Assembly (NCBI RefSeq): GCF_030545015.1
Contig: NZ_CP120653.1
Span: forward strand, 1,984,001 to 2,048,000
DNA: 64,000 bases
Source of the DNA: Myroides sp. JBRI-B21084
Lineage (GTDB): Bacteria > Bacteroidota > Bacteroidia > Flavobacteriales > Flavobacteriaceae
Direction of reading: 5' to 3'
The notes beneath the pieces are model-generated. The model was not told where the DNA came from and made no database searches. It saw nothing but the letters and a program-made list of their open reading frames with translations. Each line of letters begins with the position of its first letter. Position 1 is the first letter of the stretch. Of the stretch, positions 53,046 through 61,468 are shown piece by piece. Made by a program: the position numbers and the translations under genes.

Positions 53046-53546
53046 TTAGGCCACTCGCATACCTAATATTTTCAATCCGAATTCTTTATCATCTAAAAGA
53101 GCAATTTTTGGTAAAAAAGCCCATTCTTCAAACCCTAACGCTGAAAATAATTTTAAACTAGGTTGGTTGTGCTCAAAAATAAAGCCCAATAAAGTTTTTA
53201 CACCTAATAATGGTGCCGTGCTAATGCAATAATTTAAAATGTGTTTCCCAAAGCCTTTGTTTCTGTATTGTTCATGTAAGTAAATACTAATTTCGGCAGT
53301 TGCATTATACGCTGGTCTACCGTAAAACGATTGAAAACTTACCCAGCCAACAATTTCATGATTGCTTTTTACCAACCAAAGCGGTCGGTTGGTTGTATTG
53401 TGCTTGTTAAACCAATCCATTTTACTTTCAACAGTAACTGGTTCGGTATCAGCTGTAACTAGGCGCGTTGCTACGGTGGAGTTATAAATTGCTACAATTT
53501 CGGGTAAATTGTGAATGGTAGCGTGTTCAAAAGTTAAGTTTTGCAT
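53046..53546 (-). CDS. GNAT family N-acetyltransferase (PAT-like)
   Basis: The 166-residue protein has the acetyl-CoA-binding block QYRNKGFGKHILNYCI (R-x-x-G-x-G) near residue 95, preceded by AEISIYLHE, and an N-terminal AIYNSTVATRLVTADTEPV similar to phosphinothricin-type acetyltransferases. Members acetylate small amines or antibiotics such as phosphinothricin; the substrate here is unknown. It begins in the last base of the cvpA gene and probably shares its transcript. Confidence 0.9.
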   Translation of the reverse strand: MQNLTFEHATIHNLPEIVAIYNSTVATRLVTADTEPVTVESKMDWFNKHNTTNRPLWLVKSNHEIVGWVSFQSFYGRPAYNATAEISIYLHEQYRNKGFGKHILNYCISTAPLLGVKTLLGFIFEHNQPSLKLFSALGFEEWAFLPKIALLDDKEFGLKILGMRVA

Positions 53547-54091
53547 TATTCTGCTTGGTTTTTATTGTTTTTTTGTAGTTGGTCTACCGTTTCACTTAAT
53601 GCCAGTTGATACCATTTTTCCATTAAAGGAAAGACTAATTTAGCTGTATTTTCTATTGGTCTATAAAAAATAGATTCATCTAATTTTTCTTTAGAAACAA
53701 TTAAGTGATTGTAATTAATTTTTTGAAATACGTTGAACAAAACCGAAAGGATACAAATCATTTTTAAACCTTCAAAAAAGGCGCCAAACAATTTATTTAC
53801 AAACCCTAATGCTAAACCTTGTGCAATTTTAGTTAATGTTTTTCCTAAAAAAAACAAAATAATTAAAACAAGTAAAAACGTACCAATAAAAGCTGTAATG
53901 GTTACGGTTTTAGGGTTCCATGAGGTGTTGATTGCTAAAAAATCACGCATAAAAAACGAAAATCGCAAAGCAATGTACACACCAACAATTAATGCTACAA
54001 ACGATACTACCGATGCTATGAACCCATTTTTTAAACCTTTAAACAAGGCGTAAGCTAATAAAACAGCTATAATTAAATCTAAAATATACAT
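53546..54091 (-). CDS. CvpA family inner-membrane protein
   Basis: The 181-residue product has four membrane segments and the CvpA pattern LIIAVLLAYALFKGLKNGF at the N-terminus, with GLALGFVNKLFGAFFEGLK near residue 100. CvpA proteins were named for colicin V production but are now linked to envelope homeostasis. It is preceded by a TATATTTG promoter element and is the first gene of a two-gene unit. Confidence 0.88.
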   Translation of the reverse strand: MYILDLIIAVLLAYALFKGLKNGFIASVVSFVALIVGVYIALRFSFFMRDFLAINTSWNPKTVTITAFIGTFLLVLIILFFLGKTLTKIAQGLALGFVNKLFGAFFEGLKMICILSVLFNVFQKINYNHLIVSKEKLDESIFYRPIENTAKLVFPLMEKWYQLALSETVDQLQKNNKNQAE

Positions 54092-54107
54092 ACACTAAAT
54101 TAAATCA

Positions 54108-54115
54108 CAAATATA
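54108..54115 (-). promoter_or_regulatory. Putative -7 element for cvpA
   Basis: Reads TATATTTG on the minus strand, 17 bp before the start. Confidence 0.5.
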
Positions 54116-54138
54116 AAAGCAGTTTCGGTATTATAAAA

Positions 54139-54146
54139 TATCTTTG
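54139..54146 (+). promoter_or_regulatory. Putative -7 element for the 118-residue protein gene
   Basis: TATCTTTG matches TAnnTTTG, 18 bp before the start at 54164; it is divergent from the cvpA element. Confidence 0.5.
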
Positions 54147-54163
54147 CATTTCAATAAAAAAAT

Positions 54164-54520
54164 ATGGCAAGAGACGAACAGCTAAAAGAACGATGGAATG
54201 TTTTGGTTGAAAAACTATCGAAGCAATTTGCCGATGGCGATACGTTAGACGTAGATGGTATTATTTACTTAATAGGTATTCAAGAACTTGGGAAATTTAA
54301 TAAAAAATTTAAAAAAGACGAGAAAGTAAACATTATGCATATTGCCATTTGCCGTTTACTGGAACCTTTTAATTATTATGAATTTTCGTATTTTGATACC
54401 GACGGTTGGCCACATTACACAGTAAAAGACCAACTGCCGCACCTAAAAGCGGGCGAGCAAACCATTTTAATGAAAGACGCCATTGTACATTATTTTTTAG
54501 ATAATGGCTATATTCAGTAA
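54164..54520 (+). CDS. Conserved small flavobacterial protein, function unknown
   Basis: The 118-residue protein is soluble, with helices and a C-terminal part containing FNYYEFSYFDTDGWPHYTV. No signal peptide, membrane segment or metal motif is visible. It is preceded by a good promoter element and directly precedes pheS; I believe it is conserved in flavobacteria in this position but cannot name the family. Confidence 0.75.
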   Translation: MARDEQLKERWNVLVEKLSKQFADGDTLDVDGIIYLIGIQELGKFNKKFKKDEKVNIMHIAICRLLEPFNYYEFSYFDTDGWPHYTVKDQLPHLKAGEQTILMKDAIVHYFLDNGYIQ

Positions 54521-54559
54521 ATTTTAACCATTGTAATTTTAACCATTCCCCAAAATGCG

Positions 54560-54567
54560 TAAATTTG
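54560..54567 (+). promoter_or_regulatory. Putative -7 element for pheS
   Basis: TAAATTTG matches TAnnTTTG and lies 25 bp before the pheS start. Confidence 0.5.
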
Positions 54568-54592
54568 CAACAATTACCTGTTTTATAAAACA

Positions 54593-55612
54593 ATGATAGA
54601 CAAAATTAAAGAACTTATTGGCGAAGCAGAAGCTTTTACCACTAGCGATAAAGATACTTTAGAGGCTTTTAGAATTAAGTTTATTTCTAAAAAAGGATTG
54701 ATTAATGAAATTTTTGCCGAATTTAAAAACGTGCCAAACGAACAAAAAAAAGCATTTGGCCAAGCAATTAATTCATTAAAAAATGCGGTTGAAAGTAAAA
54801 TTAAAAACATTCAAGACGATTTAGAATCTAAAGAAGAAGCAATTGGTTTGTATGGTGATTTAACACGCCCTGGAACACCAATTAATTTAGGTGCGCGTCA
54901 CCCAATATCGTTAGTGAAAAATCAGGTAATCGATGTGTTTTCTAACATTGGTTTTAACGTATCCGAAGGTCCTGAAATTGAAGACGATTGGCATAATTTT
55001 GAAGCATTAAACTTTCCAGCGCATCACCCAGCACGTGATATGCAAGACACGTTTTTTGTGCAAATGAACCCCGATTATTTATTGCGTACGCATACATCAT
55101 CGGTTCAAGTGCGCTATATGGAAAACAACCAACCGCCTATTAGAACCATTTCGCCGGGACGTGTTTTTAGAAACGAAGCCATTTCGTCGCGTTCGCACTG
55201 CATCTTTCATCAAGTAGAAGGTTTGTATATTGATAAAGACGTATCGTTTGCCGATTTAAAACAAACGTTGTTGTATTTCACAAAAGAAATGTTTGGAAAA
55301 TCAAAAATTCGTTTACGTCCATCGTATTTTCCATTTACCGAACCAAGTGCCGAGGTAGATGTGTATTGGGGTTTAAAAACCGAAACCGATTACCGTATTA
55401 CAAAAGGAACCGGTTGGTTAGAAATTATGGGTTGTGGTATGGTAGATCCTAACGTACTAAAAGCATCAAACATAAACCCTGAAGAATACTCGGGTTTTGC
55501 ATTTGGTATGGGGTTAGAGCGTATGGCTATGCTATTGTACCAAATTGGCGATATACGCATGTATTTTGAAAACGATGTTCGCTTTTTAGAACAATTTAAA
55601 GCAAACTTTTAA
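54593..55612 (+). CDS. pheS: Phenylalanine-tRNA ligase alpha subunit
   Basis: PheS forms the catalytic alpha subunit of the alpha2-beta2 synthetase. The 339-residue protein has the N-terminal coiled-coil arm (residues 1-90) and class II motifs: motif 2 in FRNEAISSRSHCIFHQVEG and motif 3 in GFAFGMGLERMAML, and the Phe-pocket region in SPGRVFRN. The partner pheT is not next to it, so the two subunits are encoded apart. It ends at a strong terminator. Confidence 0.97.
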   Translation: MIDKIKELIGEAEAFTTSDKDTLEAFRIKFISKKGLINEIFAEFKNVPNEQKKAFGQAINSLKNAVESKIKNIQDDLESKEEAIGLYGDLTRPGTPINLGARHPISLVKNQVIDVFSNIGFNVSEGPEIEDDWHNFEALNFPAHHPARDMQDTFFVQMNPDYLLRTHTSSVQVRYMENNQPPIRTISPGRVFRNEAISSRSHCIFHQVEGLYIDKDVSFADLKQTLLYFTKEMFGKSKIRLRPSYFPFTEPSAEVDVYWGLKTETDYRITKGTGWLEIMGCGMVDPNVLKASNINPEEYSGFAFGMGLERMAMLLYQIGDIRMYFENDVRFLEQFKANF

Positions 55613-55620
55613 ATATAAAA

Positions 55621-55655
55621 GGGGGTTATCTTAAAAAGATAATCCCTTTTTTTTT
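55621..55655 (+). terminator. Intrinsic terminator of pheS
   Basis: GGGGGTTATCTT pairs with AAGATAATCCCT (two wobble pairs, 3-base loop), followed by nine T. Confidence 0.85.
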
Positions 55656-55697
55656 GGCAATTTCAATCACAAATAAGCTGCAATACAACTATTTAAA

Positions 55698-55709
55698 TGA
55701 TATTTATCA
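55698..55709. promoter_or_regulatory. FNR/CRP-like palindromic site upstream of trhO
   Basis: TGATATTTATCA, identical to the site at 17554-17565. Its centre is 35.5 bp upstream of the final G of the -7 element at 55732-55739, a position suited to class II activation. Confidence 0.5.
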
Positions 55710-55731
55710 TATTTACCAAAAAAAATAGTAG

Positions 55732-55739
55732 TAAATTTG
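55732..55739 (+). promoter_or_regulatory. Putative -7 element for trhO
   Basis: TAAATTTG matches TAnnTTTG, 52 bp before the start, leaving a leader of about 45 nt. Confidence 0.5.
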
Positions 55740-55791
55740 CGCCCAGATTCTTCCATTTAGAGTCTTTAAATTACATAAAAAAGGTTATAGC

Positions 55792-57168
55792 ATGCAACTG
55801 TACAACACTTTAAGCGCAGAACAACGCGCAAAATTAATTGAGGAAGCGGGCCAAAAACGCATCACACTTTCTTTCTATCAATACGCAAAAATTAGCGATC
55901 CAGAACAATTTCGTAACGATTTATTTTTAGCGTGGTCTAAATTAGATGCATTAGGTAGAACCTATGTAGCTACCGAAGGTATTAATGCACAAATGAGTGT
56001 ACCAGCCGAAAATTTTGAAGCTTTTAGAGAAACTTTAGAAGCCTACGATTTTATGAAAGGCATACGTTTAAATGTAGCTGTAGAACAAGACGATTTATCG
56101 TTTTTAAAATTAACAGTAAAGGTTCGTAAAAAAATTGTTGCCGATGGGTTAGATGATGCCACTTTTGATGTTGCCAACAAAGGCGTACATTTAAGTGCTA
56201 AAGAATTTAACGAAATGTTAAACGACCCAGATGTGGTAGTTGTTGATTTTAGAAATCACTACGAAAGCGAAGTAGGCCATTTTGCTGGTGCAATTACACC
56301 CGATGTTGATACGTTTCGCGAATCGTTACCTATTATTAATGAGCAACTTCAACCACATAAACAAGACAAAAAACTGTTAATGTACTGTACCGGCGGTATT
56401 CGTTGCGAAAAAGCCAGTGCTTACTTTAAACATCAAGGTTTTAAAAATGTGTTTCAGTTAGAAGGCGGAATTATTGAATACACACGCCAAGTGAAAACCG
56501 AAGGTTTAGAAAGTAAATTTATTGGTAAAAACTTTGTGTTTGATCACCGTTTAGGCGAACGCATTACAAACGATATTATTGCAAATTGCCACCAATGTGG
56601 TAAACCGTGCGATACTCACGTAAACTGTGCAAACGAAGCTTGTCATTTATTATTTATTCAGTGCGATGAATGCCACCAACAAATGCACGGCTGCTGTTCA
56701 GACGAATGTTTAGACATGATTCAATTACCAGTTGAAGAACAAAAACGTTTACGTAAAGGTCAACAAAAAGGCAATTTAATATTTAAAAAAGGAAAATCGC
56801 CCGCGTTAAAATTTAAAAAAGAACGCAATGTTTTTGAAGAAGTTATACCTGTAAAAGTGGCAACAGTAACCGAAATTCGCAAAAAGAAACACGAACGTAA
56901 GGTTTTAGTAGGTCAGGGCGAACATTATTTTACAAAAGCATCAGTTGCCCAATTTACCTTAACAAACGGTAAGGTTGCAGTTGGCGACGAATTAGTAATT
57001 GTAGGGCCAACAACAGGTGAAGAGCGCATTGTTTTAAACGATTTTAAAGTAAATGGTACCGAAGCACCATTAGCAAATGCAGGCGATAGAATAACTTTTG
57101 TAACACCTTTCCGTGTTCGTATGTCCGATAAATTATATATCGTTCAAAAAGAAAACGAATACGTTTAA
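55792..57168 (+). CDS. trhO: Oxygen-dependent tRNA uridine-34 hydroxylase (TrhO) with U32-peptidase C-terminal-like extension
   Basis: TrhO (YceA) hydroxylates U34 of some tRNAs to 5-hydroxyuridine using oxygen. The 458-residue protein has the N-terminal UPF0176 domain, a rhodanese domain with the catalytic loop CTGGIRC (Cys199-Cys205) and a Cys-rich block (HQCGKPCDTHVNC, QCDECHQQMHGCC) that likely binds zinc. About 100 extra C-terminal residues (KVAVGDELVIVGPTTGEE; LANAGDRITFV) look like the C-terminal beta-barrel of U32 peptidases, the family of TrhP, which makes the same modification from prephenate. Standard TrhO has about 320-350 residues. Confidence 0.9.
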   Translation: MQLYNTLSAEQRAKLIEEAGQKRITLSFYQYAKISDPEQFRNDLFLAWSKLDALGRTYVATEGINAQMSVPAENFEAFRETLEAYDFMKGIRLNVAVEQDDLSFLKLTVKVRKKIVADGLDDATFDVANKGVHLSAKEFNEMLNDPDVVVVDFRNHYESEVGHFAGAITPDVDTFRESLPIINEQLQPHKQDKKLLMYCTGGIRCEKASAYFKHQGFKNVFQLEGGIIEYTRQVKTEGLESKFIGKNFVFDHRLGERITNDIIANCHQCGKPCDTHVNCANEACHLLFIQCDECHQQMHGCCSDECLDMIQLPVEEQKRLRKGQQKGNLIFKKGKSPALKFKKERNVFEEVIPVKVATVTEIRKKKHERKVLVGQGEHYFTKASVAQFTLTNGKVAVGDELVIVGPTTGEERIVLNDFKVNGTEAPLANAGDRITFVTPFRVRMSDKLYIVQKENEYV

Positions 57169-57194
57169 AATAATTCAACATAAAAAACACTTTT

Positions 57195-57227
57195 AAGCAA
57201 GTTGGTAATTTACTAACTTGCTTTTTT
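57195..57227 (+). terminator. Intrinsic terminator of trhO, just before the next start
   Basis: AAGCAAGTTGGTA pairs with TACTAACTTGCTT (one G-T wobble, 3-base loop), then six T. The ArsC-like gene starts 11 bp later, so it needs readthrough or an unseen promoter. Confidence 0.8.
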
Positions 57228-57237
57228 ATTTAAAGCT

Positions 57238-57591
57238 ATGAACAAAATTTATTACTTAAAAACTTGCGATACGTGTAAACGCATTTTAAAACAAATTGAT
57301 AACATTCAAGAATTTCAATTACAAGATATTAAAGAACACCCTATAACCGTTAAACAGTTAGATGAAATGTATGTACATACCAAAAGCTATGAACAGCTGT
57401 TTAACAAACGTGCCAAATTGTATAAAGAAATGGGTTTAAAAAACGAAAATTTATCTGAAACTGATTTTAAAAGATACATATTAGAACACTATACTTTTTT
57501 AGCGCGACCTGTAATTTTTTATAACAATGAAATTTTTGTAGGTAATAGTCCTAAAACAGTAGAAAAACTACTAAAAGCAATACAAAATTAG
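57238..57591 (+). CDS. ArsC/Spx family thioredoxin-fold protein
   Basis: The 117-residue protein has the thioredoxin-like fold of the ArsC family with CDTC near residue 11 (YYLKTCDTCKRILKQ) and the C-terminal ARPVIFYNNEIFVGNSP, where an ArsC Arg contacts the oxyanion. The CxxC arrangement is more like Spx/MgsR and YffB-type members than true arsenate reductases; no ars genes are nearby. A redox or RNA-polymerase-binding regulatory role is possible; true arsenate reduction is unproven. Confidence 0.85.
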   Translation: MNKIYYLKTCDTCKRILKQIDNIQEFQLQDIKEHPITVKQLDEMYVHTKSYEQLFNKRAKLYKEMGLKNENLSETDFKRYILEHYTFLARPVIFYNNEIFVGNSPKTVEKLLKAIQN

Positions 57592-57703
57592 CTGATAATT
57601 AGCTAGTTAAAGCGTAACACATACGTGGTATTTTATCATAAACAGCTTGGTTTTTGATTTAAAAACGTTATTTTTAACATAAATTTAATAAAAATTGAGT
57701 GAT

Positions 57704-58411
57704 ATGAAAAAATTATTTGCAGAGTTCTTTGGAACTTTTTGGTTGGTTTTTGGTGGTTGTGGCGCAGCTGTTTTTGCGGCAGGCGTACCCGAAATTGGTA
57801 TTGGTTTAGCAGGTGTTGCTTTAGCTTTTGGTTTAACCGTTTTAACAATGGCGTATGCTGTTGGGCATATATCGGGTGGGCATTTTAATCCGGCGGTATC
57901 GTTTGGGTTGTTTGCTGGCGGTAGGTTTCCTGCTAAAGATTTAGTGCCTTATATTGTTTCGCAAGTATTAGGTGCTACAGCAGCCGCAGGTTGTTTATAT
58001 TTAATTTTAAACGGTGCAGGTGCTTTTAATACCGAAGGTGTTGGTGCATTTGCAACCAATTTTTACGAAATGCCTGGTTATGCTGGCAGAAGTTTTAGTA
58101 TGGCAGCTGCCTTTTTAGCCGAATTTTTATTAACAGCCTTTTTCTTAATAATTATAATGGGCGCAACCGATAAATGGGCAAATGGTAAATTTGCTGGTTT
58201 GGCCATTGGTTTGGGGTTAACTTTAATACATTTAATATCTATACCAATTACCAATACATCGGTAAACCCAGCGCGTTCTACATCGCAAGCGTTGTTTGTA
58301 CAAGGTGAGGCATTATCGCAATTGTGGTTGTTTTGGGTTGCACCAATTGCAGGCGCTATTGTTGGAGGGTTAATTTATAAATTCTTACTTCAGAAAACAG
58401 AAAACGAATAA
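57704..58411 (+). CDS. aqpZ: Aquaporin Z
   Basis: AqpZ is the inner-membrane water channel. The 235-residue protein has six membrane segments and both NPA loops, HFNPAVSFG (near residue 65) and [13 protein letters not shown] (near residue 185); the second holds the selectivity Arg. The N-terminus [20 protein letters not shown] and long stretches elsewhere are strikingly similar to E. coli AqpZ as I recall it. I placed the start at ATG 57704, since the upstream TTG (57695) adds SDM not expected in the family. It is a monocistronic unit with a terminator. Confidence 0.95.
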   Translation: MKKLFAEFFGTFWLVFGGCGAAVFAAGVPEIGIGLAGVALAFGLTVLTMAYAVGHISGGHFNPAVSFGLFAGGRFPAKDLVPYIVSQVLGATAAAGCLYLILNGAGAFNTEGVGAFATNFYEMPGYAGRSFSMAAAFLAEFLLTAFFLIIIMGATDKWANGKFAGLAIGLGLTLIHLISIPITNTSVNPARSTSQALFVQGEALSQLWLFWVAPIAGAIVGGLIYKFLLQKTENE

Positions 58412-58415
58412 TATT

Positions 58416-58447
58416 AAAAAGAGATTGCCGCAAAGCAATCTCTTTTT
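58416..58447. terminator. Bidirectional intrinsic terminator
   Basis: AAAAAGAGATTGC (58416-58428) pairs with its complement at 58435-58447 around a six-base loop. Confidence 0.85.
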
Positions 58448-58470
58448 AATTTATAGAATTTTAGATTTCT

Positions 58471-58485
58471 AACTTTGCCAAAGTT
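58471..58485. repeat. Palindromic repeat, copy 1
   Basis: AACTTTGCCAAAGTT is a 15-bp near-palindrome just past the 3' end of the lipoprotein gene. The same unit recurs twice at 58986-59017. It may be a small intergenic repeat of this genome. Confidence 0.5.
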
Positions 58486-58486
58486 T

Positions 58487-58942
58487 TTATGGCAACACAT
58501 GTGCATTTTCGTAATCTTGTTGGGTAATTTCGTAAGTGTAATATTCCATATTACCTTCTTTTTTTTCAAATATAAAGTCATTTGGATTGTATATGCCAAT
58601 TGGTGAGCTTTTTGAAGAAAAGCAATATGTCAAAGCCTCTGAAGATCCATTACAAAAATAACCTTTGTTATTATCTAAAAAAACAATTTTCATTTGATCT
58701 CCAAAACTAATAAATCCCCAATATTCCCTATTATGTTTCGCAAATTTAAAATAATTAGTACTTTCATTAGCAGCTAATTCTTTATTAAAATATACATTAG
58801 TTGTAGTAGAATTATCTATTGTTAGTTTAAATGTATGTGCTGTGCTATTTTTAATTCTAAAACTACTATAATAAGTGGTTGGTTCTTCTTCTGAACAACT
58901 TGATAAAATAATTAAACAAGCGAAAATTAATAACTTTTTCAT
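58487..58942 (-). CDS. Putative lipoprotein of unknown function
   Basis: The 151-residue product has a signal peptide with lipobox (ILSSC) followed by SEEEP, which resembles a surface-export signal. The mature part is beta-rich (FRIKNSTAHTFKLTIDN; REYWGFISFG) and has two Cys residues (CNGSS, YCFSS) that could form a disulfide. It is divergent from the T9SS cargo gene and flanked by copies of a palindromic repeat. No family is recognised. Confidence 0.65.
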   Translation of the reverse strand: MKKLLIFACLIILSSCSEEEPTTYYSSFRIKNSTAHTFKLTIDNSTTTNVYFNKELAANESTNYFKFAKHNREYWGFISFGDQMKIVFLDNNKGYFCNGSSEALTYCFSSKSSPIGIYNPNDFIFEKKEGNMEYYTYEITQQDYENAHVLP

Positions 58943-58963
58943 GATGTTTTTTTAAGTTTTCAA

Positions 58964-58971
58964 CAAAAATA
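58964..58971 (-). promoter_or_regulatory. Putative -7 element for the lipoprotein gene
   Basis: Reads TATTTTTG on the minus strand, 22 bp before the start. A TTTG about 21 bp upstream, inside the palindromic repeat, could serve as the -33 element. Confidence 0.5.
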
Positions 58972-58985
58972 ATTAAATATCTTTT

Positions 58986-59017
58986 ACTTTGCCAAAGTTT
59001 AAAACTTTGGCAAAGTT
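58986..59017. repeat. Inverted pair of palindromic repeats, copies 2 and 3
   Basis: ACTTTGCCAAAGTTT (58986-59000) and its inverted copy AACTTTGGCAAAGTT (59003-59017) form one long hairpin. It lies between two divergent genes, so it is unlikely to be an ordinary terminator. Confidence 0.6.
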
Positions 59018-59055
59018 TTTTTTAATTCGTTTAATTTGAAATATTTACGTAAATT

Positions 59056-59063
59056 TATGTTTG
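59056..59063 (+). promoter_or_regulatory. Putative -7 element for the small T9SS cargo gene
   Basis: TATGTTTG matches TAnnTTTG; starts at 59086 or 59089 leave a short leader, while 59077 would be almost leaderless. Confidence 0.45.
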
Positions 59064-59088
59064 ACAATTAAGTAAAATGTTTAAAATG

Positions 59089-59901
59089 ATGAAAAAAATT
59101 ACATTGATATTAATTACAGTATTTGGGTTTGTGTTTAATATACAAGCGCAACAAGAAAATTTTGATTTGCTTCAAAATAATACGCTACCAAGTGGCTGGA
59201 GTGCTGTTTATACCAATAATTTTATTGGAATAGGTAACTATTATACAGCATGTAGCGGCTCACAATATCTTTACGCTAATATTCATACAAACGAAGTAAC
59301 AGAAGTTACAACAAATCGCGATGTATATATAGGATATGTAATTCCAACAATTAATTTTAAATTAAAAATTATGGATAAAAATACAGGAACTCCTTTTGTG
59401 GGCGATTTCGGAACTATCGAAGTTTGGTATTCTTCACATTATTCTATAACTAATTGGGTTAAAGCGCTAACCATTAATAGTTCAAATTTTACACCCCAAA
59501 ACAATTGTCAATCAATATCTTATTACACGCTTCCTACCGGCTATATAACCAGTTTAGATCCTTTTGCAGTAAAATTTAAATTCATACATAATTCCGGCGA
59601 TTGGGAGGCTATTATAGATGATTATAAAATAGATTTAACATTTGTAGCATCAACTCACGATTTAGATTTAGCAAATTTAAGCGTTTATCCAAATCCTGTT
59701 TCAAATCTTTTAAATATAAATTACAAAGGAAACATTGCTAATTTAAAGGTTTTTGATTTAAGCGGTAGGTTTGTAAAATCAATTAACACAACTAACAGTA
59801 ACAATTCAATTGATGTGTCTGATTTAAATTCAGGAACATATCTTTTAAGAATCGAAACCGAAAGTAATAGGGTGTCAACCGTTAAATTTGTAAAAAACTA
59901 A
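59089..59901 (+). CDS. Small secreted protein with T9SS type A sorting domain
   Basis: After a signal peptide (MKKITLILITVFGFVFNIQAQ) come a jellyroll-like domain of about 160 residues (ENFDLLQNNTLPSGWSAVYT at its start and SGDWEAIIDDYKIDL at its end, as in choice-of-anchor J/cleaved-adhesin domains) and a type A T9SS sorting domain (LSVYPNPVSNLLNINYKG, VFDLSGRFV, LNSGTYLLRIE). It is therefore a secreted, probably surface-attached protein. In-frame ATGs at 59077, 59086 and 59089 are possible; I favour 59089 from the promoter position and signal peptide. Confidence 0.82.
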   Translation: MKKITLILITVFGFVFNIQAQQENFDLLQNNTLPSGWSAVYTNNFIGIGNYYTACSGSQYLYANIHTNEVTEVTTNRDVYIGYVIPTINFKLKIMDKNTGTPFVGDFGTIEVWYSSHYSITNWVKALTINSSNFTPQNNCQSISYYTLPTGYITSLDPFAVKFKFIHNSGDWEAIIDDYKIDLTFVASTHDLDLANLSVYPNPVSNLLNINYKGNIANLKVFDLSGRFVKSINTTNSNNSIDVSDLNSGTYLLRIETESNRVSTVKFVKN

Positions 59902-59921
59902 TCAATTTTAATAAAACATAC

Positions 59922-59949
59922 AAAGCTGTCTACATTTAGGCAGCTTTTT
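59922..59949 (+). terminator. Intrinsic terminator
   Basis: AAAGCTGTCT pairs with AGGCAGCTTT (one G-T wobble), loop of six, then T-residues. Confidence 0.75.
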
Positions 59950-59987
59950 GTTTTACAATAAATTACAAAAGGTACGCTACAATTTAC

Positions 59988-59995
59988 TAAATTTG
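59988..59995 (+). promoter_or_regulatory. Putative -7 element for yicC
   Basis: TAAATTTG matches TAnnTTTG, 20 bp before the yicC-like gene; it probably drives yicC, gmk and nadD. Confidence 0.5.
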
Positions 59996-60015
59996 CACCT
60001 TTATTATAATTCGGT

Positions 60016-60876
60016 ATGATATACTCAATGACAGGTTTTGGTAAAGCGGGGGTGCAGTTGCCATTAAAAAAAATAACGGTAGAAATTAAATCGTTAAATT
60101 CAAAGAATTTAGATTTAAGCGTGCGTTTGCCACAGCCTTATAAAGAAAAAGAGTTGGAAATACGCAATTTAATTGCTCAAAAATTAGAACGCGGTAAGGT
60201 AGAATGTTCGGTTTATATCGAAGTTACTGGCGAAGAAACATCGGCAACTATAAACGCGCCAATTGTTAAAGCATACATTGCCCAAATGAAAAACATTATA
60301 CCCGATGCCGATGCAACCGAATTAATGAAAATGGCAGTGCGTATGCCCGATGCTTTAAAAGTAGAACGCTGCGAATTAGATGAACAAGAATGGCACGAAA
60401 TTGAAAAAGTATTACAGCAAGCTATTGTAAATATTAACGATTTTCGCAAACAAGAAGGCGAAAAATTAGGCAACGACTTTAACCAACGCATTAACAACAT
60501 TAAAACGTTTATGCACGAAGTAGCATCGTATGAAAACGAACGCATCACAAATGTTAAAGAACGTTTGCAACAAAATTTAAAAGAATTAGAAGTTGTTGTT
60601 GATGAAACCCGTTACGCACAAGAAATAATATACTACATTGAAAAATTAGATATTAATGAAGAAAAAGTGCGCTTAACCAACCATTTAGATTATTTTTTAG
60701 AAACCATGCAAACTGCCGAAAACAGCGGTAGAAAATTGGGCTTTATTGCACAAGAAATGGGACGCGAAATAAATACAATGGGTTCAAAATCAAATCACGC
60801 CGAAATGCAAAAATTGGTAGTGAAAATGAAAGATGAATTAGAAAAAATTAAAGAACAGGTTTTAAACATACTTTAA
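60016..60876 (+). CDS. YicC family endoribonuclease-like protein
   Basis: The 286-residue protein starts IYSMTGFGKA and contains KSLNSKNLDLSVRLP and, near the C-terminus, GRKLGFIAQEMGREINTMGSKSN, all hallmarks of the YicC/YloC family. Family members have been described as RNA endonucleases acting on small RNAs. The middle is a long helical region. The gene precedes gmk by 10 bp, an arrangement common in many bacteria. Confidence 0.92.
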   Translation: MIYSMTGFGKAGVQLPLKKITVEIKSLNSKNLDLSVRLPQPYKEKELEIRNLIAQKLERGKVECSVYIEVTGEETSATINAPIVKAYIAQMKNIIPDADATELMKMAVRMPDALKVERCELDEQEWHEIEKVLQQAIVNINDFRKQEGEKLGNDFNQRINNIKTFMHEVASYENERITNVKERLQQNLKELEVVVDETRYAQEIIYYIEKLDINEEKVRLTNHLDYFLETMQTAENSGRKLGFIAQEMGREINTMGSKSNHAEMQKLVVKMKDELEKIKEQVLNIL

Positions 60877-60886
60877 AAACGTATAA

Positions 60887-61465
60887 ATGGCAACACAACA
60901 AGGTAAATTAATTGTATTTTCGGCTCCATCGGGTTCAGGTAAAACCACCATTGTAAAACATTTACTTACAAAACCAGAACTGCATTTAGATTTTTCTATA
61001 TCGGCAACTTCAAGATACATGCGTAATGGCGAAGTAAACGGTAAAGATTATTACTTTATATCACCCGAAGATTTTCAGCAAAAAATTGCAGAAAACGCTT
61101 TTGTAGAATACGAAGAAGTTTATAAAGACAATTATTACGGCACCTTAAAAACCGAAATTGAACGTATTTGGGCACAAGGTAAGCACGTAATTTTTGATAT
61201 TGATGTAGTAGGTGGTTTAAACATTAAACAACAATACCCTGAACAAACATTAGCTATTTTTGTTAGTCCACCCTCTGTTGAAGAATTAGAACGTCGCTTG
61301 CGTTTTCGTCAAACCGAAAGCGATGAAAAAATTGCCATGCGCTTAGCAAAAGCAGAACGTGAAATATCACGTGCGCCAGAGTTTGATGTAATTTTAAAAA
61401 ACCACGATTTAGAAACAGCTAAGACCGATGCTTATCAGTTAGTAACAAACTATATTAATAAGTAA
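60887..61465 (+). CDS. gmk: Guanylate kinase
   Basis: Gmk phosphorylates GMP to GDP. The 192-residue protein has the P-loop SAPSGSGKTTI, the GMP-binding block ISATSRYMRNGEVNGKDYYF and the DIDVVGGLNIKQ segment, with the lid Arg pattern RLRFRQTES. Length is typical. It lies between yicC and nadD with gaps of 10 and 3 bp, so the three are probably one operon. Confidence 0.96.
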   Translation: MATQQGKLIVFSAPSGSGKTTIVKHLLTKPELHLDFSISATSRYMRNGEVNGKDYYFISPEDFQQKIAENAFVEYEEVYKDNYYGTLKTEIERIWAQGKHVIFDIDVVGGLNIKQQYPEQTLAIFVSPPSVEELERRLRFRQTESDEKIAMRLAKAEREISRAPEFDVILKNHDLETAKTDAYQLVTNYINK

Positions 61466-61468
61466 AAT

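Noticed and set aside
57238..57591. Calling the ArsC-like protein arsenate reductase
   Set aside because: There is no ars operon, and the CxxC motif fits Spx/YffB-type members equally well.
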